Origin: Gemmatimonas sp.
GTDB taxonomy: Bacteria; Gemmatimonadota; Gemmatimonadetes; Gemmatimonadales; Gemmatimonadaceae
Direction of reading: 5' to 3'
Length of the DNA stretch: 64,000 nt
Assembly (NCBI RefSeq): GCF_021298855.1
Contig: NZ_JAJTHI010000005.1
Coordinates: forward strand, 108,375-172,374
Under the pieces are notes generated by a model. The model worked only from the letters and a program-made list of their open reading frames with translations. It was not told where the DNA came from and searched no databases. A program made the position numbers and the translations under genes. Of this stretch, positions 43,695 through 54,377 are shown piece after piece. The number at the start of each line of letters is the position of its first letter. The stretch's first letter is position 1.

Positions 43695-45064
43695 CGATCG
43701 CGAACCATGGCCGCCATATCCGCTTCGGTCACGACCTGCCCATCGACGTAGGCCGTGCCCTTCATCTTGCACATCGTGCCACGCATCTGCATGACCTCGA
43801 GCTCGAGGCGCAGCTGATCCCCGGGCTTCACGGGGCGACGGAACTTCACGTTGTCGAGCGACAGGAAGTACACCACCTTCGACGAGGGGTCCTCGATGGT
43901 GCGCATGAGCAGCATGCCTCCCACCTGGGCCATCGCCTCGATGATGAGGACACCCGGCATGATGGGATGCCCCGGAAAGTGCCCCTGAAAGAACGGCTCG
44001 TTGATGGTGACGTTCTTGAGGCCCACGATGCGCTTGCCTTCTTCCAGCTCGAGGATGCGATCGACGAGCAGGAACGGGTAGCGATGCGGCAGGACCTGCA
44101 AAATGTCTTCGACGGTGTACACGGACGGTTCCCGGGTGGCGTGTTGAACGAGCGCTCGCACCAACGCCACCGTGCCGCGGTGGCTGGGCTTGTGAGCAAC
44201 GATGCGGGCGCGCACGCGCGCGCCCGCCAGGACGAGGTCCCCGACACAGTCGAGGGCCTTGTGCCGAACGAATTCGTCCGGCCAGCGCAGGGCCGTGTCC
44301 ACCAGCCCGTTGGCGTCCAGCACGATCGCATTGGCCGTGGACGCCCCCTGAATGAGTCCCTTCGCCCGCAACGCCTCGACTTCGTGCATGAAGCCGAAGG
44401 TGCGCGCCCCCGACAGCGCTTCGCGAAAGGTGGCCGGCGTGACCATGTACGTGCCCCGCTGCGCACCGATGAGCGGATGCGGGAAGTCGATGGAGACATC
44501 GAGCGACAACCCGAAGCAGGGATGCGCCTCGTACACGCTCTCCCCGTCGACCACGCGAATGCTCTTGCGCAGCACGAGCCAATCCGGGCGCCCCTCGGTG
44601 AGGACCAGCCCGGCGCCAGTGAGAGCCTCAAGGAACGGCGTGGCGCTGCCGTCCATGATGGGAGGCTCCGGGCCATCCATCTCGATGATCAGATCATCAA
44701 TGGCCAGACCGCCGACGGCGGCCAGCACGTGTTCCACGGTGTGCAGCGCCGCCTCTCCCTCACCCAGCTGGGTCCGGCGTTCCGCTTCCACGGCCATATC
44801 GACGCGCGCCGGAATGGGGGCACTCCCCGGCAGGTCGGCACGGTGGAACACGATTCCCGCGCCAGACGCGGCCGGCCTGAACACCAGCCGGCACGGCCGG
44901 CCAAGGTGCAGCCCCACGCCCTCCACGCTGGCCTCCGCGCCGATCGTGCGACGCCCGAGACGTCCGGCGTTCACCCCGCCTGTGGCACCGCTCGCGGCAC
45001 CCAACGGCGCGACCGGCGATGCCGCATCCGCCACCGGGGCGTTCGATCCAGCGCGCGCAATCAT
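43691..45064 (-). CDS. lpxC/fabZ: Bifunctional LpxC (UDP-3-O-acyl-GlcNAc deacetylase) / FabZ (3-hydroxyacyl-ACP dehydratase) fusion
   Basis: Lpx[14 protein letters not shown] and [13 protein letters not shown]; Fab[57 protein letters not shown] in one frame. Confidence 0.96.
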   Translation of the reverse strand: MIARAGSNAPVADAASPVAPLGAASGATGGVNAGRLGRRTIGAEASVEGVGLHLGRPCRLVFRPAASGAGIVFHRADLPGSAPIPARVDMAVEAERRTQLGEGEAALHTVEHVLAAVGGLAIDDLIIEMDGPEPPIMDGSATPFLEALTGAGLVLTEGRPDWLVLRKSIRVVDGESVYEAHPCFGLSLDVSIDFPHPLIGAQRGTYMVTPATFREALSGARTFGFMHEVEALRAKGLIQGASTANAIVLDANGLVDTALRWPDEFVRHKALDCVGDLVLAGARVRARIVAHKPSHRGTVALVRALVQHATREPSVYTVEDILQVLPHRYPFLLVDRILELEEGKRIVGLKNVTINEPFFQGHFPGHPIMPGVLIIEAMAQVGGMLLMRTIEDPSSKVVYFLSLDNVKFRRPVKPGDQLRLELEVMQMRGTMCKMKGTAYVDGQVVTEADMAAMVRDR

Positions 45065-46149
45065 GGGCCCGCTCCTTCAACCGAGGCGTCCGTGCGACCG
45101 AGCAACCGCTCGAGCGGCTTCACGAGGCGCGCCAGGCGCACCAGTGCCGCCTGCGTCCGCAGCTGTTCCTTGTGCGGACGCGCCGGATAGCCCGACCAGA
45201 CCTCCCCAGCGGGCACATCCCCGAACACCCCCGACTGCGCCGCAACGGAGGCCTTGACGCCGACCGTCAGATGTCCGCCAAGCCCCGCCTGCCCGCCAAC
45301 CTGCGCACCATCTTCAATGCGCGTCGACCCGGCGAGACCGGCCTGCGACGCAATGAAGCAGAAGCGTCCGATGCGCACGTTGTGCCCGATCTGGACCAGG
45401 TTGTCGATCTTCGTACCGGCGCCGATGACCGTATCGTCGACGCTCCCGCGGTCGACACAGCTGTTGGCCCCCACCTCGACGTCGTGCTCGAGCACGCAGC
45501 GTCCCACGTGGGGAATGCGCACCACGCCGGTGGGTCGCGGTACGAAACCGAATCCTTCGCGACCCACCTGCGCACCGGCATGCAGTACCACGCGGTCGCC
45601 AAGCTCGGTGAAGGGATAGACCACGGCGTGCGGATGCAAGCGCACGTCGGCGCCCAGCGAACTCCCCGCCCCCACCGTGGCCCCCGCGCCAATCCAGCAC
45701 CGATCGCCAAGCACCACGCCGTCGCCAACGACGGCATGGGCATCGACGGTCACCCCTGCTCCCATGCGCACCGTGGGCGCAATGACCGCGGTCGGGTGCA
45801 CCCCGGCGGCACGCGGTTCGGTTCGCTGGAAGTGCCCGAGCAGCCCGAGCAGCGCATCCATGGGGCGCTCCACGACGATGCGAGTGGCAGGGCGACCAGG
45901 CTGGTCAGCCATCTCGAGTGCCACCAGTACCACGCCCGCGCGCGACTCCGCGAACCAGCCGCCGTACCGGCGATGCGACAGGATGCTCAGATCGTGCGGA
46001 CCGGCCCGGTCGAGCGGCGCGACGCCGCGCACGAGCACGGTCGGGTCGCCGACGAGGCGTCCACCCACCTGTGCCGCAACGTCAGCGGCGGTGATGGGCG
46101 TCTGCCCATCACCGCCGCCAGTCTGCGGAGCGTGCGTCTCGCCGCTCAC
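45061..46149 (-). CDS. lpxD: UDP-3-O-(3-hydroxyacyl)glucosamine N-acyltransferase LpxD
   Basis: [93 protein letters not shown]. Confidence 0.96.
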   Translation of the reverse strand: MSGETHAPQTGGGDGQTPITAADVAAQVGGRLVGDPTVLVRGVAPLDRAGPHDLSILSHRRYGGWFAESRAGVVLVALEMADQPGRPATRIVVERPMDALLGLLGHFQRTEPRAAGVHPTAVIAPTVRMGAGVTVDAHAVVGDGVVLGDRCWIGAGATVGAGSSLGADVRLHPHAVVYPFTELGDRVVLHAGAQVGREGFGFVPRPTGVVRIPHVGRCVLEHDVEVGANSCVDRGSVDDTVIGAGTKIDNLVQIGHNVRIGRFCFIASQAGLAGSTRIEDGAQVGGQAGLGGHLTVGVKASVAAQSGVFGDVPAGEVWSGYPARPHKEQLRTQAALVRLARLVKPLERLLGRTDASVEGAGP

Positions 46150-46156
46150 GCGGCGC

Positions 46157-46762
46157 TTACTCCGTGGGCGGCTTCTTCGTGATGCCAGCCGGGGCCGACG
46201 TCGGGCCGGCCGCTGGCGCCGGCTTGGCCGGTGCGGCGCGGGGGGCCGCCAACCGCATCTTGGCGAGCACGCGGTCGGTGATGTCCAGATTCTTGTCCGC
46301 CGACACGATGAACGCACCGGCCGCCACGTCGAAAATGAAGGCGTAGCCGCCGTCCATGCGCACGTCGTCGAGCACCTTGCGCAAGTTTTCCATGATGGGC
46401 TGCATCAGCTCTTCCTGACGCTCCTGCGCCTGCGACTGGAGCTTCTGGGCCTCGGCGCCCCACTTCTGCTCCTTCTCACGCAGCGTCTTGAGGCGCGCCT
46501 CCTTGGCCGCCCCCTGCAGCGTCGGCTCTTCCTTGGCCCACGCTTCGTTCATCGCGGAAAGCGAGTCCTGCAGCTTGGCCAGCTGCGTACGGACGCCCGT
46601 CATTTCCTTTTCGAACGACGCCTCGGCTTCGGCACGCCCCGGGGCATTCTGGAGCAGCGCCTGCGAGTTGACGAACGCAAACTTCTGAGCCGCCTGCGCC
46701 GTGGCCAGCGAAGGCACGGCAGCAACGAGAGCAATGGCACCGACAAACGAGAGCACGCGCAT
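46157..46762 (-). CDS. OmpH/Skp family periplasmic chaperone
   Basis: Signal peptide MRVLSFVGAIALVAAVPSLATAQA; KFAFVNSQALLQNAPGRAEAEASFEKEM; between bamA and lpxD. Confidence 0.9.
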   Translation of the reverse strand: MRVLSFVGAIALVAAVPSLATAQAAQKFAFVNSQALLQNAPGRAEAEASFEKEMTGVRTQLAKLQDSLSAMNEAWAKEEPTLQGAAKEARLKTLREKEQKWGAEAQKLQSQAQERQEELMQPIMENLRKVLDDVRMDGGYAFIFDVAAGAFIVSADKNLDITDRVLAKMRLAAPRAAPAKPAPAAGPTSAPAGITKKPPTE

Positions 46763-46776
46763 GGTGATGTCCTGTG

Positions 46777-49308
46777 TTAGAAGAGCTGACCGAGACGGAA
46801 GTGGAACTGCCACCGCGGATCCGGCCGGAGCCGCTGCGTGACGACGTCCACCGCCTGCCGGTCAAAGCCGTACGCCAAATCCAGCCCGAGTGGACCGAGT
46901 GGCGTAACAGTAGATACCCCAAATCCAGCTGAACGGTAGAGGCGGGTCGGGTTGATCTGTCGGGCGGAGGCCCAGTTGTTCCCGGCGTCCGCGAAGACGT
47001 TGAAGTAGAACATCTGGTTGAACCGGAGCCCGATTTCTCCGGTCAGGGTCATGAACGCGTTACCGAACGAGGCCGGGTCCGACCGGAACTGGTCGGTGCC
47101 CGGATTGAAGCCCTGCGGCGTGATGGAGAATTCGGGGTACCCGCGGAGCGATTGCCCGAACATCACGCCCCCCACGGCGAATTGCTGCTGGAAGAAGAAC
47201 GGGCCCGAGTTGCCGAAGAGCGCGCCGCTGCGCGCGGTGAGCCCCATCGTCAGCTTGATCGGCTGCGACCCCGGGTTGCTGCCGCCGAACTGCCCCAGCA
47301 GGGCATACCCCCGCATTTCCGTGGTGAGCCGCTGGAAGTTGACGGTCCCGCCAAAGGGTCCGCCGCTCAGGTCCAGTTGCAACGAGCGCAGCGACCCCTG
47401 GGTGGCGAAGGGCATGTCCACGCGGGTGTCGTACTGATACTCGAGTCCCACGTTGGAGCGCAGGCAGTTCCGTGAGCAACTGCCCACCAGGGTGCCCGAC
47501 GTGAACGTCGCATTCTCGACGTTGTACGACACCGCGACCGTGGAGAAGTACGACCACGGCGTGGGGAGGCCGAGCCGGAACTGGGAGCCGGTCCGGATGT
47601 TCTGGCCGAGATTGCCGACAATGAAGCGCGACTGGGTCCGGTAGGCGCTGAGGGCGCCCGACAGACGCGTGCCCTTGAGGGCCGGGTCGGTGTAAGTGGC
47701 GGTGAAGTCGTTGAAGAATCGTCCGTACTGCCAGTTGAGGCGCCCCGACTTGCACAGGCCGAAGAGATTGGGCTGCTCAAGGCCGATGAAGCCACCGAAC
47801 CCCACGCCCCCCTGGCCCATGGAGGCGCCGAAGTTCACCGACCCGGTGCGCTTCTCCTTCACGCGGAACACGATGTCCACGTCCCCCTGCTCGTTGATCG
47901 GACGATAGTCCGGAAACGGCATGGGCTGCTCGAAGAAGTTCATGTTGCCGATGCTCTGGTAGCTCCGAATCAGCGCCTGCTGATTGAACGGCCCGCCGGG
48001 CACCAGGAAGATCTGTCGGCGGATGCAGTCATCGGCGGTGAAGTCGTTGCCGACGATCTCGATGCGATTGACGATGGCCGGATTCTTTTCGTCGATTTCC
48101 CAGCGCAGGTTGGCGGTGGGCACCGAATCGTTGCCTTCGTAGCGACGCTCCACGACGGGGCGGACACTGGCGTACAGGTAGCCGTTGTCGCGGTACGCGC
48201 TGTTCACCTTCTCGAGCGCCGCGTCCCACTTGGCCTGATCGAACACCCCGCGCGGGGCTTCCGGCTGACGGAAGATGAGTCCCATGGCGCGCTGCGTGAG
48301 CGTCTTGGTCTCGTTGCCGTCGAAGGGGTAGAACTTGCGCAAATCCTCGGTGTTGAAGCGCCGGTTGCCGGCAATCTCGAAACTGCCGACCCGGAACTGC
48401 GGCCCCTCGTCGACGGTGATCTGGACGAGCCCCTTCCCCCTGTCGCGGTCCACCACCAGCGTGTCCTTGGTGATGCGCGCGTCCACATGCCCGAGCCGGG
48501 CATAGAGCGCAGGAATGCGCTCGCCCAGGTCGCCGACGTACTTGTCGTCGTCGTACTCGCCCTTCTTGAAGAAGAAGAATCCTTCGGGCTTGGTCTTCAT
48601 CGCCCCCACGATCGTCTTCTCGCGCACCGAGCGGTTGCCGAGGATGTCGATGGCCGAGATGGCCAGCCGACGCCCTTCGTCGATGGTGTAGGCAATGGCA
48701 ATGCGCCCATCGCTCATGGCGGTGGAATCGATCGTGACCTGCGCGAGATAGTAGCCGGCATTCTCGTACACCGAGTCGATCTTGGCCTTCGCGCGCGCCA
48801 CCTGCAGCGGGTCGATGGGCCGGCCGATGAGCAGGTCGACCTTGTCCCTGATGGATCGCTCCGAGATGGCCTTGGGCCCGGTCACCGTAATGTCCCCGAG
48901 AATGAGCCGCTCCCGCACCTGCACCACCGTCAGCACCTGTCCCGGCACCGACTCCAGATCGCAGAGGATCTGCACGTCGTCGAACTCGCCCATGGCGTAG
49001 AGGGCCTTGAGCGTGCGCTGCAGCGTGGGGAAGTTGAGCGTCGCCCCCTTCGCGATCCCCGCCTCCGTGCGAATACGCGCCTCGCTCACGCGCGCATGGC
49101 CCCGCACCGCGAGCGAATCGGTGGTCGTGCAGCGCCCGGCCACCTCCTGCGCCGACAGCGACGCGGGCGCCGCCGCCGTGAGCATGGCGGCAGCCAGCAC
49201 GCCGACGCGCAGGGGCATCGCACCGGCGGCACGCACGAACGCCCCCAGGCGCGCAGCCAGTGGGCGCGCTGCCGTAGGGACGGGAAACAGGGAAACGCGT
49301 TTCAGCAT
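46777..49308 (-). CDS. bamA: Outer membrane protein assembly factor BamA
   Basis: POTRA repeats (RLILGDITVTGPKAISERSIRDKV; GPQFRVGSFEIAGNRRFNTEDL) and C-terminal beta-barrel ending …WQFHFRLGQLF. Confidence 0.94.
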   Translation of the reverse strand: MLKRVSLFPVPTAARPLAARLGAFVRAAGAMPLRVGVLAAAMLTAAAPASLSAQEVAGRCTTTDSLAVRGHARVSEARIRTEAGIAKGATLNFPTLQRTLKALYAMGEFDDVQILCDLESVPGQVLTVVQVRERLILGDITVTGPKAISERSIRDKVDLLIGRPIDPLQVARAKAKIDSVYENAGYYLAQVTIDSTAMSDGRIAIAYTIDEGRRLAISAIDILGNRSVREKTIVGAMKTKPEGFFFFKKGEYDDDKYVGDLGERIPALYARLGHVDARITKDTLVVDRDRGKGLVQITVDEGPQFRVGSFEIAGNRRFNTEDLRKFYPFDGNETKTLTQRAMGLIFRQPEAPRGVFDQAKWDAALEKVNSAYRDNGYLYASVRPVVERRYEGNDSVPTANLRWEIDEKNPAIVNRIEIVGNDFTADDCIRRQIFLVPGGPFNQQALIRSYQSIGNMNFFEQPMPFPDYRPINEQGDVDIVFRVKEKRTGSVNFGASMGQGGVGFGGFIGLEQPNLFGLCKSGRLNWQYGRFFNDFTATYTDPALKGTRLSGALSAYRTQSRFIVGNLGQNIRTGSQFRLGLPTPWSYFSTVAVSYNVENATFTSGTLVGSCSRNCLRSNVGLEYQYDTRVDMPFATQGSLRSLQLDLSGGPFGGTVNFQRLTTEMRGYALLGQFGGSNPGSQPIKLTMGLTARSGALFGNSGPFFFQQQFAVGGVMFGQSLRGYPEFSITPQGFNPGTDQFRSDPASFGNAFMTLTGEIGLRFNQMFYFNVFADAGNNWASARQINPTRLYRSAGFGVSTVTPLGPLGLDLAYGFDRQAVDVVTQRLRPDPRWQFHFRLGQLF

Positions 49309-49376
49309 AGCCTCGAAATATACACGGGTGCGCGGGAAGGGCCGAGTCCTCGGGCGCGGATTCTCCCCCCCGGCAA

Positions 49377-49410
49377 AAACGGCCGGATCCCGCAGGGGAC
49401 CCGGCCGTTT
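49377..49410 (-). terminator. Rho-independent terminator downstream of clpC
   Basis: AAACGGCCGG…CCGGCCGTTT 10-bp stem, extended by a second CCC/GGG segment; on the - strand the hairpin ends in a five-T run (complement of AAAAA 49375-49379). Confidence 0.8.
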
Positions 49411-49450
49411 GACACGCGCGGTACGACCAACCGTTGCCCGCAGCCGCCGA

Positions 49451-51961
49451 TCAGCTGGCCTGCGGGGTGGCCGAGAGCACGCGGAACTCGAGCTTCTCCT
49501 TCTCGGTGGTCGAAACGGCCACCTCGATCTCGTCGCCACGGGAGAACTCGCCCATGAGCAGCTTCTCAGAGAGCGGGTCCTCGACATAGCGCTGGATGGC
49601 CCGCTTGAGCGGCCGGGCGCCAAAGTGCTCATCGTGCCCGTGGTTCACCAGGAACTCGGTGGCTTCCGACGTGAGCTTGATGGTGATTTCCTCTTCCGAC
49701 AGCCGCTTCTGGACGTCGGCGAAGAGGATGGACACGATCTGCGAGATGTGCTCCTTGCCCAGCGGATGGAACACGATCACGTCGTCGAGACGGTTGAGGA
49801 ACTCGGGGTTGAACACGCGCCCCATCTCCTCCTTCACCTTGTCGGCGATGCGCTCGAAATCCCCGCGCGCATCGTTCGTGGCAAAGCCCAGCGACTTGCC
49901 GCGCGTGATGTCCTTGGCGCCCACGTTGGACGTCATGATCACCACGGTGTTCTTGAAGTCGATGACCCGTCCGTAGTTGTCGGTAAGGTGCCCTTCATCG
50001 AGCACCTGCAGCAGGATGTTGAACACGTCCGGGTGCGCCTTCTCGATCTCGTCGAGCAGGATGACGCTGTACGGCTTGCGGCGCACCGCCTTGGTGAGTG
50101 TGCCCGAATCCTCGTACCCGACGTAGCCCGGCGGCGCACCGATGAGGCGCGACACGGAGAACTTCTCCATGTACTCGCTCATGTCGACGCGAATGAGGGC
50201 CGACGCATCGGCAAACATGAACTTGGCCAGCGAGCGGGCGAGCTCGGTCTTGCCGACGCCGGTGGGACCGGAGAAGATGAACGAGCCGATGGGGCGACGC
50301 GGATCCTTGAGCCCGGCACGGCTGCGCCGGATGGAGCGGGCCAGCGCCTTGATGGCTTCGTCCTGCCCCACGACGCTGGTGTGCAACTCGTCTTCCATGC
50401 GCAGCAGGCGCGACGTTTCGGCCTCCTGCAGCCTGGTCACCGGAATGCCGGTCCACCGGCTCACGATGAACGAGATCTCCTCTTCGCCCAGCGTGGGACG
50501 GAACGACTGGCGCCGCTGCTCCCACTCTTCCTGCTTGCGCCGGATCTCGCCCTGCAGCTCGCGCTCGTTGTCGCGCAGCGAGGCCGCCCGTTCGAAGTTC
50601 TGGTCGCGGACCGCCGCTTCCTTCTCGAGGTTGATCTTTTCGAGCTGTTCCTTGAGGTCGGCCACCTCCGCCGGCGGCACCTGGGCCGCCAGACGGGCGC
50701 GGGCACCGGCTTCGTCGATCACGTCGATCGCCTTGTCCGGGAGGAAGCGGTCCGTGATGTAGCGCTCCGAGAGCTTCGCGGCCGCCAGCAGCGTCTCGTC
50801 GGGGATGTTCACCCGGTGGTGATCCTCGTACTTCTTGCGGAGCCCCTGCAGGATCTGCACGGTCTCGTCGATCGACGGCGGGTCGACCACCACCGTCTGG
50901 AAGCGACGCTCGAGGGCCCCGTCCTTCTCGATGTACTTGCGGTACTCGTTCAGGGTGGACGCTCCCACGCACTGCAGCTCACCGCGCGCGAGCGCCGGCT
51001 TGAGCATGTTGCTGGCATCGATCGCGCCTTCGGCCGCGCCTGCCCCCACGAGCGTGTGCAGCTCGTCGATGAACAGAATGACCTGCTTGTTCTGCGCGAT
51101 TTCGTTCATGACCGCCTTGAGGCGCTCTTCGAACTGCCCACGGTACTTCGTGCCGGCAATCACGGCCGCCATGTCGAGCGACAGCACGCGGTTCTCGCGC
51201 AGGTTCTCCGGGCACTCGCCATTGGCGATCAGCTGGGCCAGCCCTTCAACGATCGCGGTCTTGCCCACACCGGGTTCGCCGATGAGCACGGGATTGTTCT
51301 TCTTGCGACGCGACAGCACTTCCATGACGCGCTCGATCTCCTTGGCGCGCCCGATGGTGGGGTCGAGCTGTCCTTCGGCCGCGAGCTGCGTGAGATCGCG
51401 GCAGAAATGATCCAGCGCCGGGGTCTTGGACTTCTTTTCCCCCTTCGCCTGGCCCGCCGACGGCGGCGCGCCCGTACTGGCCTTCTCCGGCGCCGCCTGC
51501 TGCCCGCCCGGTGGCAACTCCGTCCCCAGCAGGCGCAGCGTTTCCGCGCGCGCCGCCTCGAGGTTGACCCCCGCATCGGTCAGCACCTGGGCGGCGATCC
51601 CCTTTTCTTCCCGAAGCAGCCCCAACAGCAGATGCTCCGTCCCGACATAGCTGTGGTTGAGGTCGCGCGCTTCGGCCATGGCCAGTTCCAGCACCTTCTT
51701 GGCGCGCGACGTGTACGGCAGGTCGGGGCCGGTGGCCTGTGCCGCCTTCCCCTTCTTGACCGTGTCCTCAATCTTCTGGGTCACGTCGTCGAGGTCGACG
51801 TTGAGGTTTTGCAGCACCGCCGCCGCAACGCCCTCACCCTCACGGATGAGCCCGAGCAGAATGTGCTCCGTGCCCACATACTCGTGGTGCAGGCGTGCTG
51901 CCTCCTCGCGTGCCATCGCAAGGACCTTCCGCACCCGCTCGGTGAAGTTGTAGCCGTTCAT
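49451..51961 (-). CDS. clpC: ATP-dependent Clp protease ATP-binding subunit ClpC
   Basis: Clp N repeats ([45 protein letters not shown]), two AAA+ domains, UVR linker. Confidence 0.97.
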   Translation of the reverse strand: MNGYNFTERVRKVLAMAREEAARLHHEYVGTEHILLGLIREGEGVAAAVLQNLNVDLDDVTQKIEDTVKKGKAAQATGPDLPYTSRAKKVLELAMAEARDLNHSYVGTEHLLLGLLREEKGIAAQVLTDAGVNLEAARAETLRLLGTELPPGGQQAAPEKASTGAPPSAGQAKGEKKSKTPALDHFCRDLTQLAAEGQLDPTIGRAKEIERVMEVLSRRKKNNPVLIGEPGVGKTAIVEGLAQLIANGECPENLRENRVLSLDMAAVIAGTKYRGQFEERLKAVMNEIAQNKQVILFIDELHTLVGAGAAEGAIDASNMLKPALARGELQCVGASTLNEYRKYIEKDGALERRFQTVVVDPPSIDETVQILQGLRKKYEDHHRVNIPDETLLAAAKLSERYITDRFLPDKAIDVIDEAGARARLAAQVPPAEVADLKEQLEKINLEKEAAVRDQNFERAASLRDNERELQGEIRRKQEEWEQRRQSFRPTLGEEEISFIVSRWTGIPVTRLQEAETSRLLRMEDELHTSVVGQDEAIKALARSIRRSRAGLKDPRRPIGSFIFSGPTGVGKTELARSLAKFMFADASALIRVDMSEYMEKFSVSRLIGAPPGYVGYEDSGTLTKAVRRKPYSVILLDEIEKAHPDVFNILLQVLDEGHLTDNYGRVIDFKNTVVIMTSNVGAKDITRGKSLGFATNDARGDFERIADKVKEEMGRVFNPEFLNRLDDVIVFHPLGKEHISQIVSILFADVQKRLSEEEITIKLTSEATEFLVNHGHDEHFGARPLKRAIQRYVEDPLSEKLLMGEFSRGDEIEVAVSTTEKEKLEFRVLSATPQAS

Positions 51962-51989
51962 CGCACCCTCAGGGTCGTTGAGAAGCGGA

Positions 51990-53090
51990 TCATTCGACGC
52001 CGCCGCCTTCGCTCACCAATACCTGACGCACGTATCGCGCGCGCGCCACGTTGGTCTCGCTATCCGTCAGCCCCCGTCCCTCGAGATGAGCGAGGTGAGC
52101 CGACTGGGCAAAGATCAGGAGCTTGTTGAGTGTGTATACACTGAGCCCGGTGATCAGTTTCAGGCCGACCGCCAGACGAACGCCACTCAGGTAGTTCATC
52201 GCCTCGTCGAACGTGAGGCTGCGCGCGTACCGCAACGTCCCGTACGCCCGCCACAGCTTGTCCTCGATAATATAGCCCGCGTCCCGAACCAGCACACGCC
52301 GCGCCTCTTCCTCGCGCTCGATCACATGCCGGACCACGCGGACCAACAGATCCTGCAACTCCTCCTCGGACCGGCCAAGCGTCGTCTGGTTCGACAACTG
52401 GAAGAAATTGCCGACGACTTCGCTCCCTTCGCCATACAGGCCACGGTAGGTGAGTCCCATCTGCTGAAGACCGGCCAGCACCTTGCCGATCTCCTTCGTG
52501 AGCACCAACCCCGGCAGATGGATCAACACCGATGCCCGCAAGCCGGTGCCCGCATTCGTGGGACAGGCGGTCAGGAAGCCGAACTCCCGATGGAAGGCGT
52601 AGGGCACCTGCGCGCCCAGCTCCCGGTCGAGACGACTGACCCCCTCGAACGCCTGGGGCACGGCGAAGCCGCTGCGCAGGGCCTGCAGCCGCAGATGGTC
52701 TTCCTCGTTCACGAGCAGGCCGACCGACTCCCCAACGAAGACCGCCGCCCCGCCCCGCACCGGATGCTGGGCGTCGAGTCCCGCCAGCTCCTTGCTGACC
52801 AGGTGCCGCTCGTGCAGCAGTTGCCGGTCCACCAGCGGCAGGTCGTCGAGCCGCAGCAGGAGGCTCCCACTGAGCGCCGGTACCGCACCCAGGGCGTCGC
52901 GGACCTGCGCCAGCATGCGCAGACGCTCCCCCTCCCGTGCCCGCCCGGTGAACGCATACCCCGACACGTTGCGCGCCAGCCGGATGCGGGTGGAGATCAC
53001 CACGTCGCTGTGCGGTCCCGACGCGTCGAGCCAGCGCACGCCACCGTCCGGCAGCAGCGACAGATCGAGTCCCGGCCGGGGCGCCGTCAT
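51990..53090 (-). CDS. mcsB: Protein arginine kinase McsB (ATP:guanido phosphotransferase)
   Basis: [72 protein letters not shown]. Confidence 0.95.
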   Translation of the reverse strand: MTAPRPGLDLSLLPDGGVRWLDASGPHSDVVISTRIRLARNVSGYAFTGRAREGERLRMLAQVRDALGAVPALSGSLLLRLDDLPLVDRQLLHERHLVSKELAGLDAQHPVRGGAAVFVGESVGLLVNEEDHLRLQALRSGFAVPQAFEGVSRLDRELGAQVPYAFHREFGFLTACPTNAGTGLRASVLIHLPGLVLTKEIGKVLAGLQQMGLTYRGLYGEGSEVVGNFFQLSNQTTLGRSEEELQDLLVRVVRHVIEREEEARRVLVRDAGYIIEDKLWRAYGTLRYARSLTFDEAMNYLSGVRLAVGLKLITGLSVYTLNKLLIFAQSAHLAHLEGRGLTDSETNVARARYVRQVLVSEGGGVE

Positions 53091-53100
53091 GTCGTGGTCC

Positions 53101-53598
53101 TCATACCGACTCCGTGTCGAGCGCCTTGATGCGATCACGCAACTCGGCCGCCACCTCGAACTGCTCGTTCGCGATGGCGCGCCGCAAACGGTCGCGCAGA
53201 TCGTGCAGCGTATCGGGCTTGTCGACCATATGGGCCACTGGCGTTTCGTAGCGCTGCCCCACATGCCGCGAGCTGCCGTGCAGGCGCCGCAACAGCTCGC
53301 GCAGGCTGCGCTCCATGGCGTCGTAGCAGTGGGGGCACCCCAGACGCCCGGTCGCGCGAAAGTCCCGCGCCGTTGCCCCACAGAACGCGCAGGCGGCCGC
53401 GTCTTCGCTCGTGCTCGCCGCCTGCTGCTGGACCGCCTGCAGAATGTCCCCCAGCGGATGCTGCGGAACGGAGAGGGTCGTTTCCACCCCCTTGGCTGCC
53501 GCGCACTTCTCGCACAGGTGCAGCTGCGTGACCGCGTTGTCCACGATCCGTGTCAGGTGCACGACCGCATCCCGTTCCTTGCAGTTGTCGCACAGCAT
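53101..53598 (-). CDS. mcsA: McsA-like protein (CxxC zinc motifs + UVR domain)
   Basis: MLCDNCKERDAVVHLTRI…LCEKCAAAKG…CAFCGAT…LGCPHCYDAM; C-terminal LRDRLRRAIANEQFEVAAELRDRIKAL. Confidence 0.93.
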   Translation of the reverse strand: MLCDNCKERDAVVHLTRIVDNAVTQLHLCEKCAAAKGVETTLSVPQHPLGDILQAVQQQAASTSEDAAACAFCGATARDFRATGRLGCPHCYDAMERSLRELLRRLHGSSRHVGQRYETPVAHMVDKPDTLHDLRDRLRRAIANEQFEVAAELRDRIKALDTESV

Positions 53599-54377
53599 CA
53601 GCCACCCCCGTGAACGTCCGACTGCACCAACCGACCTCCTCCCAACGATAGAACCCGGTCGGCCCGCGATGCCAGGGACTGGTTGTGGGTGACGACCACC
53701 AACCCCAGCGACTGATCACGGGCCAGCTCGGCGAACAGATCGTGCAGCGCCTCCGCGTTGTACCGATCCAGATTGCCACTCGGCTCGTCGGCCAGCAGGA
53801 CCGACGGCCGTGCCGCAAGGGCCCGCGCCACGGCCGTACGTTGCTGCTCGCCGCCGGACAGCGCGCCCGGACGATGATGCAGCCGCGACGCCAGGCCGAC
53901 GCGCTCGAGCAGGACGCCCGCCCGCTCGCGGGCCGATGCCAGCGTCTCGCCGGCGATACGCAGCGGCATCATGACGTTCTCGAGCGCCGAGAACTCCCGC
54001 AGCAGGTGATGGAACTGAAACACGAACCCGACGGTGCGGTTCCTGAGCGCATCCAGCGTTCCCTCCGTCAGCCCCTCCACCGCCTGCCCCGCCAACCGGA
54101 TGCGTCCCGCCGAGGGCCGTTCCAGCGCCCCCAGGACGTGCAGGAGGGTGCTCTTGCCGGCGCCGCTCTCCCCCACAATGGCCACCATTTCCCCGCGCCG
54201 CACGGCGATGGAGACGTGGTCGAGCACGCGGATGATGCCGCCGTCCCCGCCCCGATACTCCTTGACCAGCCCCTCCCCCTCGAGAACCGGCTCGCCGGGC
54301 CGGGGCGCCGGCGCGGTCACGGGCGTGACGCCCGCCGCCTGCAGCGTTGCACCGCCCCCCTCGACCGTGTCATTCAT
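53598..54377 (-). CDS. lolD: Lipoprotein-releasing ABC transporter ATPase LolD
   Basis: GEMVAIVGESGAGKSTLLHVLGALERPSAGRI, FVFQFHHLLREFSALENVMMPL, LSGGEQQRTAVARALAARPSVLLADEPSGNLD. Confidence 0.93.
   Translation of the reverse strand: MNDTVEGGGATLQAAGVTPVTAPAPRPGEPVLEGEGLVKEYRGGDGGIIRVLDHVSIAVRRGEMVAIVGESGAGKSTLLHVLGALERPSAGRIRLAGQAVEGLTEGTLDALRNRTVGFVFQFHHLLREFSALENVMMPLRIAGETLASARERAGVLLERVGLASRLHHRPGALSGGEQQRTAVARALAARPSVLLADEPSGNLDRYNAEALHDLFAELARDQSLGLVVVTHNQSLASRADRVLSLGGGRLVQSDVHGGG

Noticed and set aside
49007-52129. 1040-aa + strand ORF opposite clpC and the start of bamA
   Set aside because: High-GC antisense shadow ORF: Arg/His/Leu-rich, no recognisable domain, fully opposite clear ClpC and BamA coding sequence.
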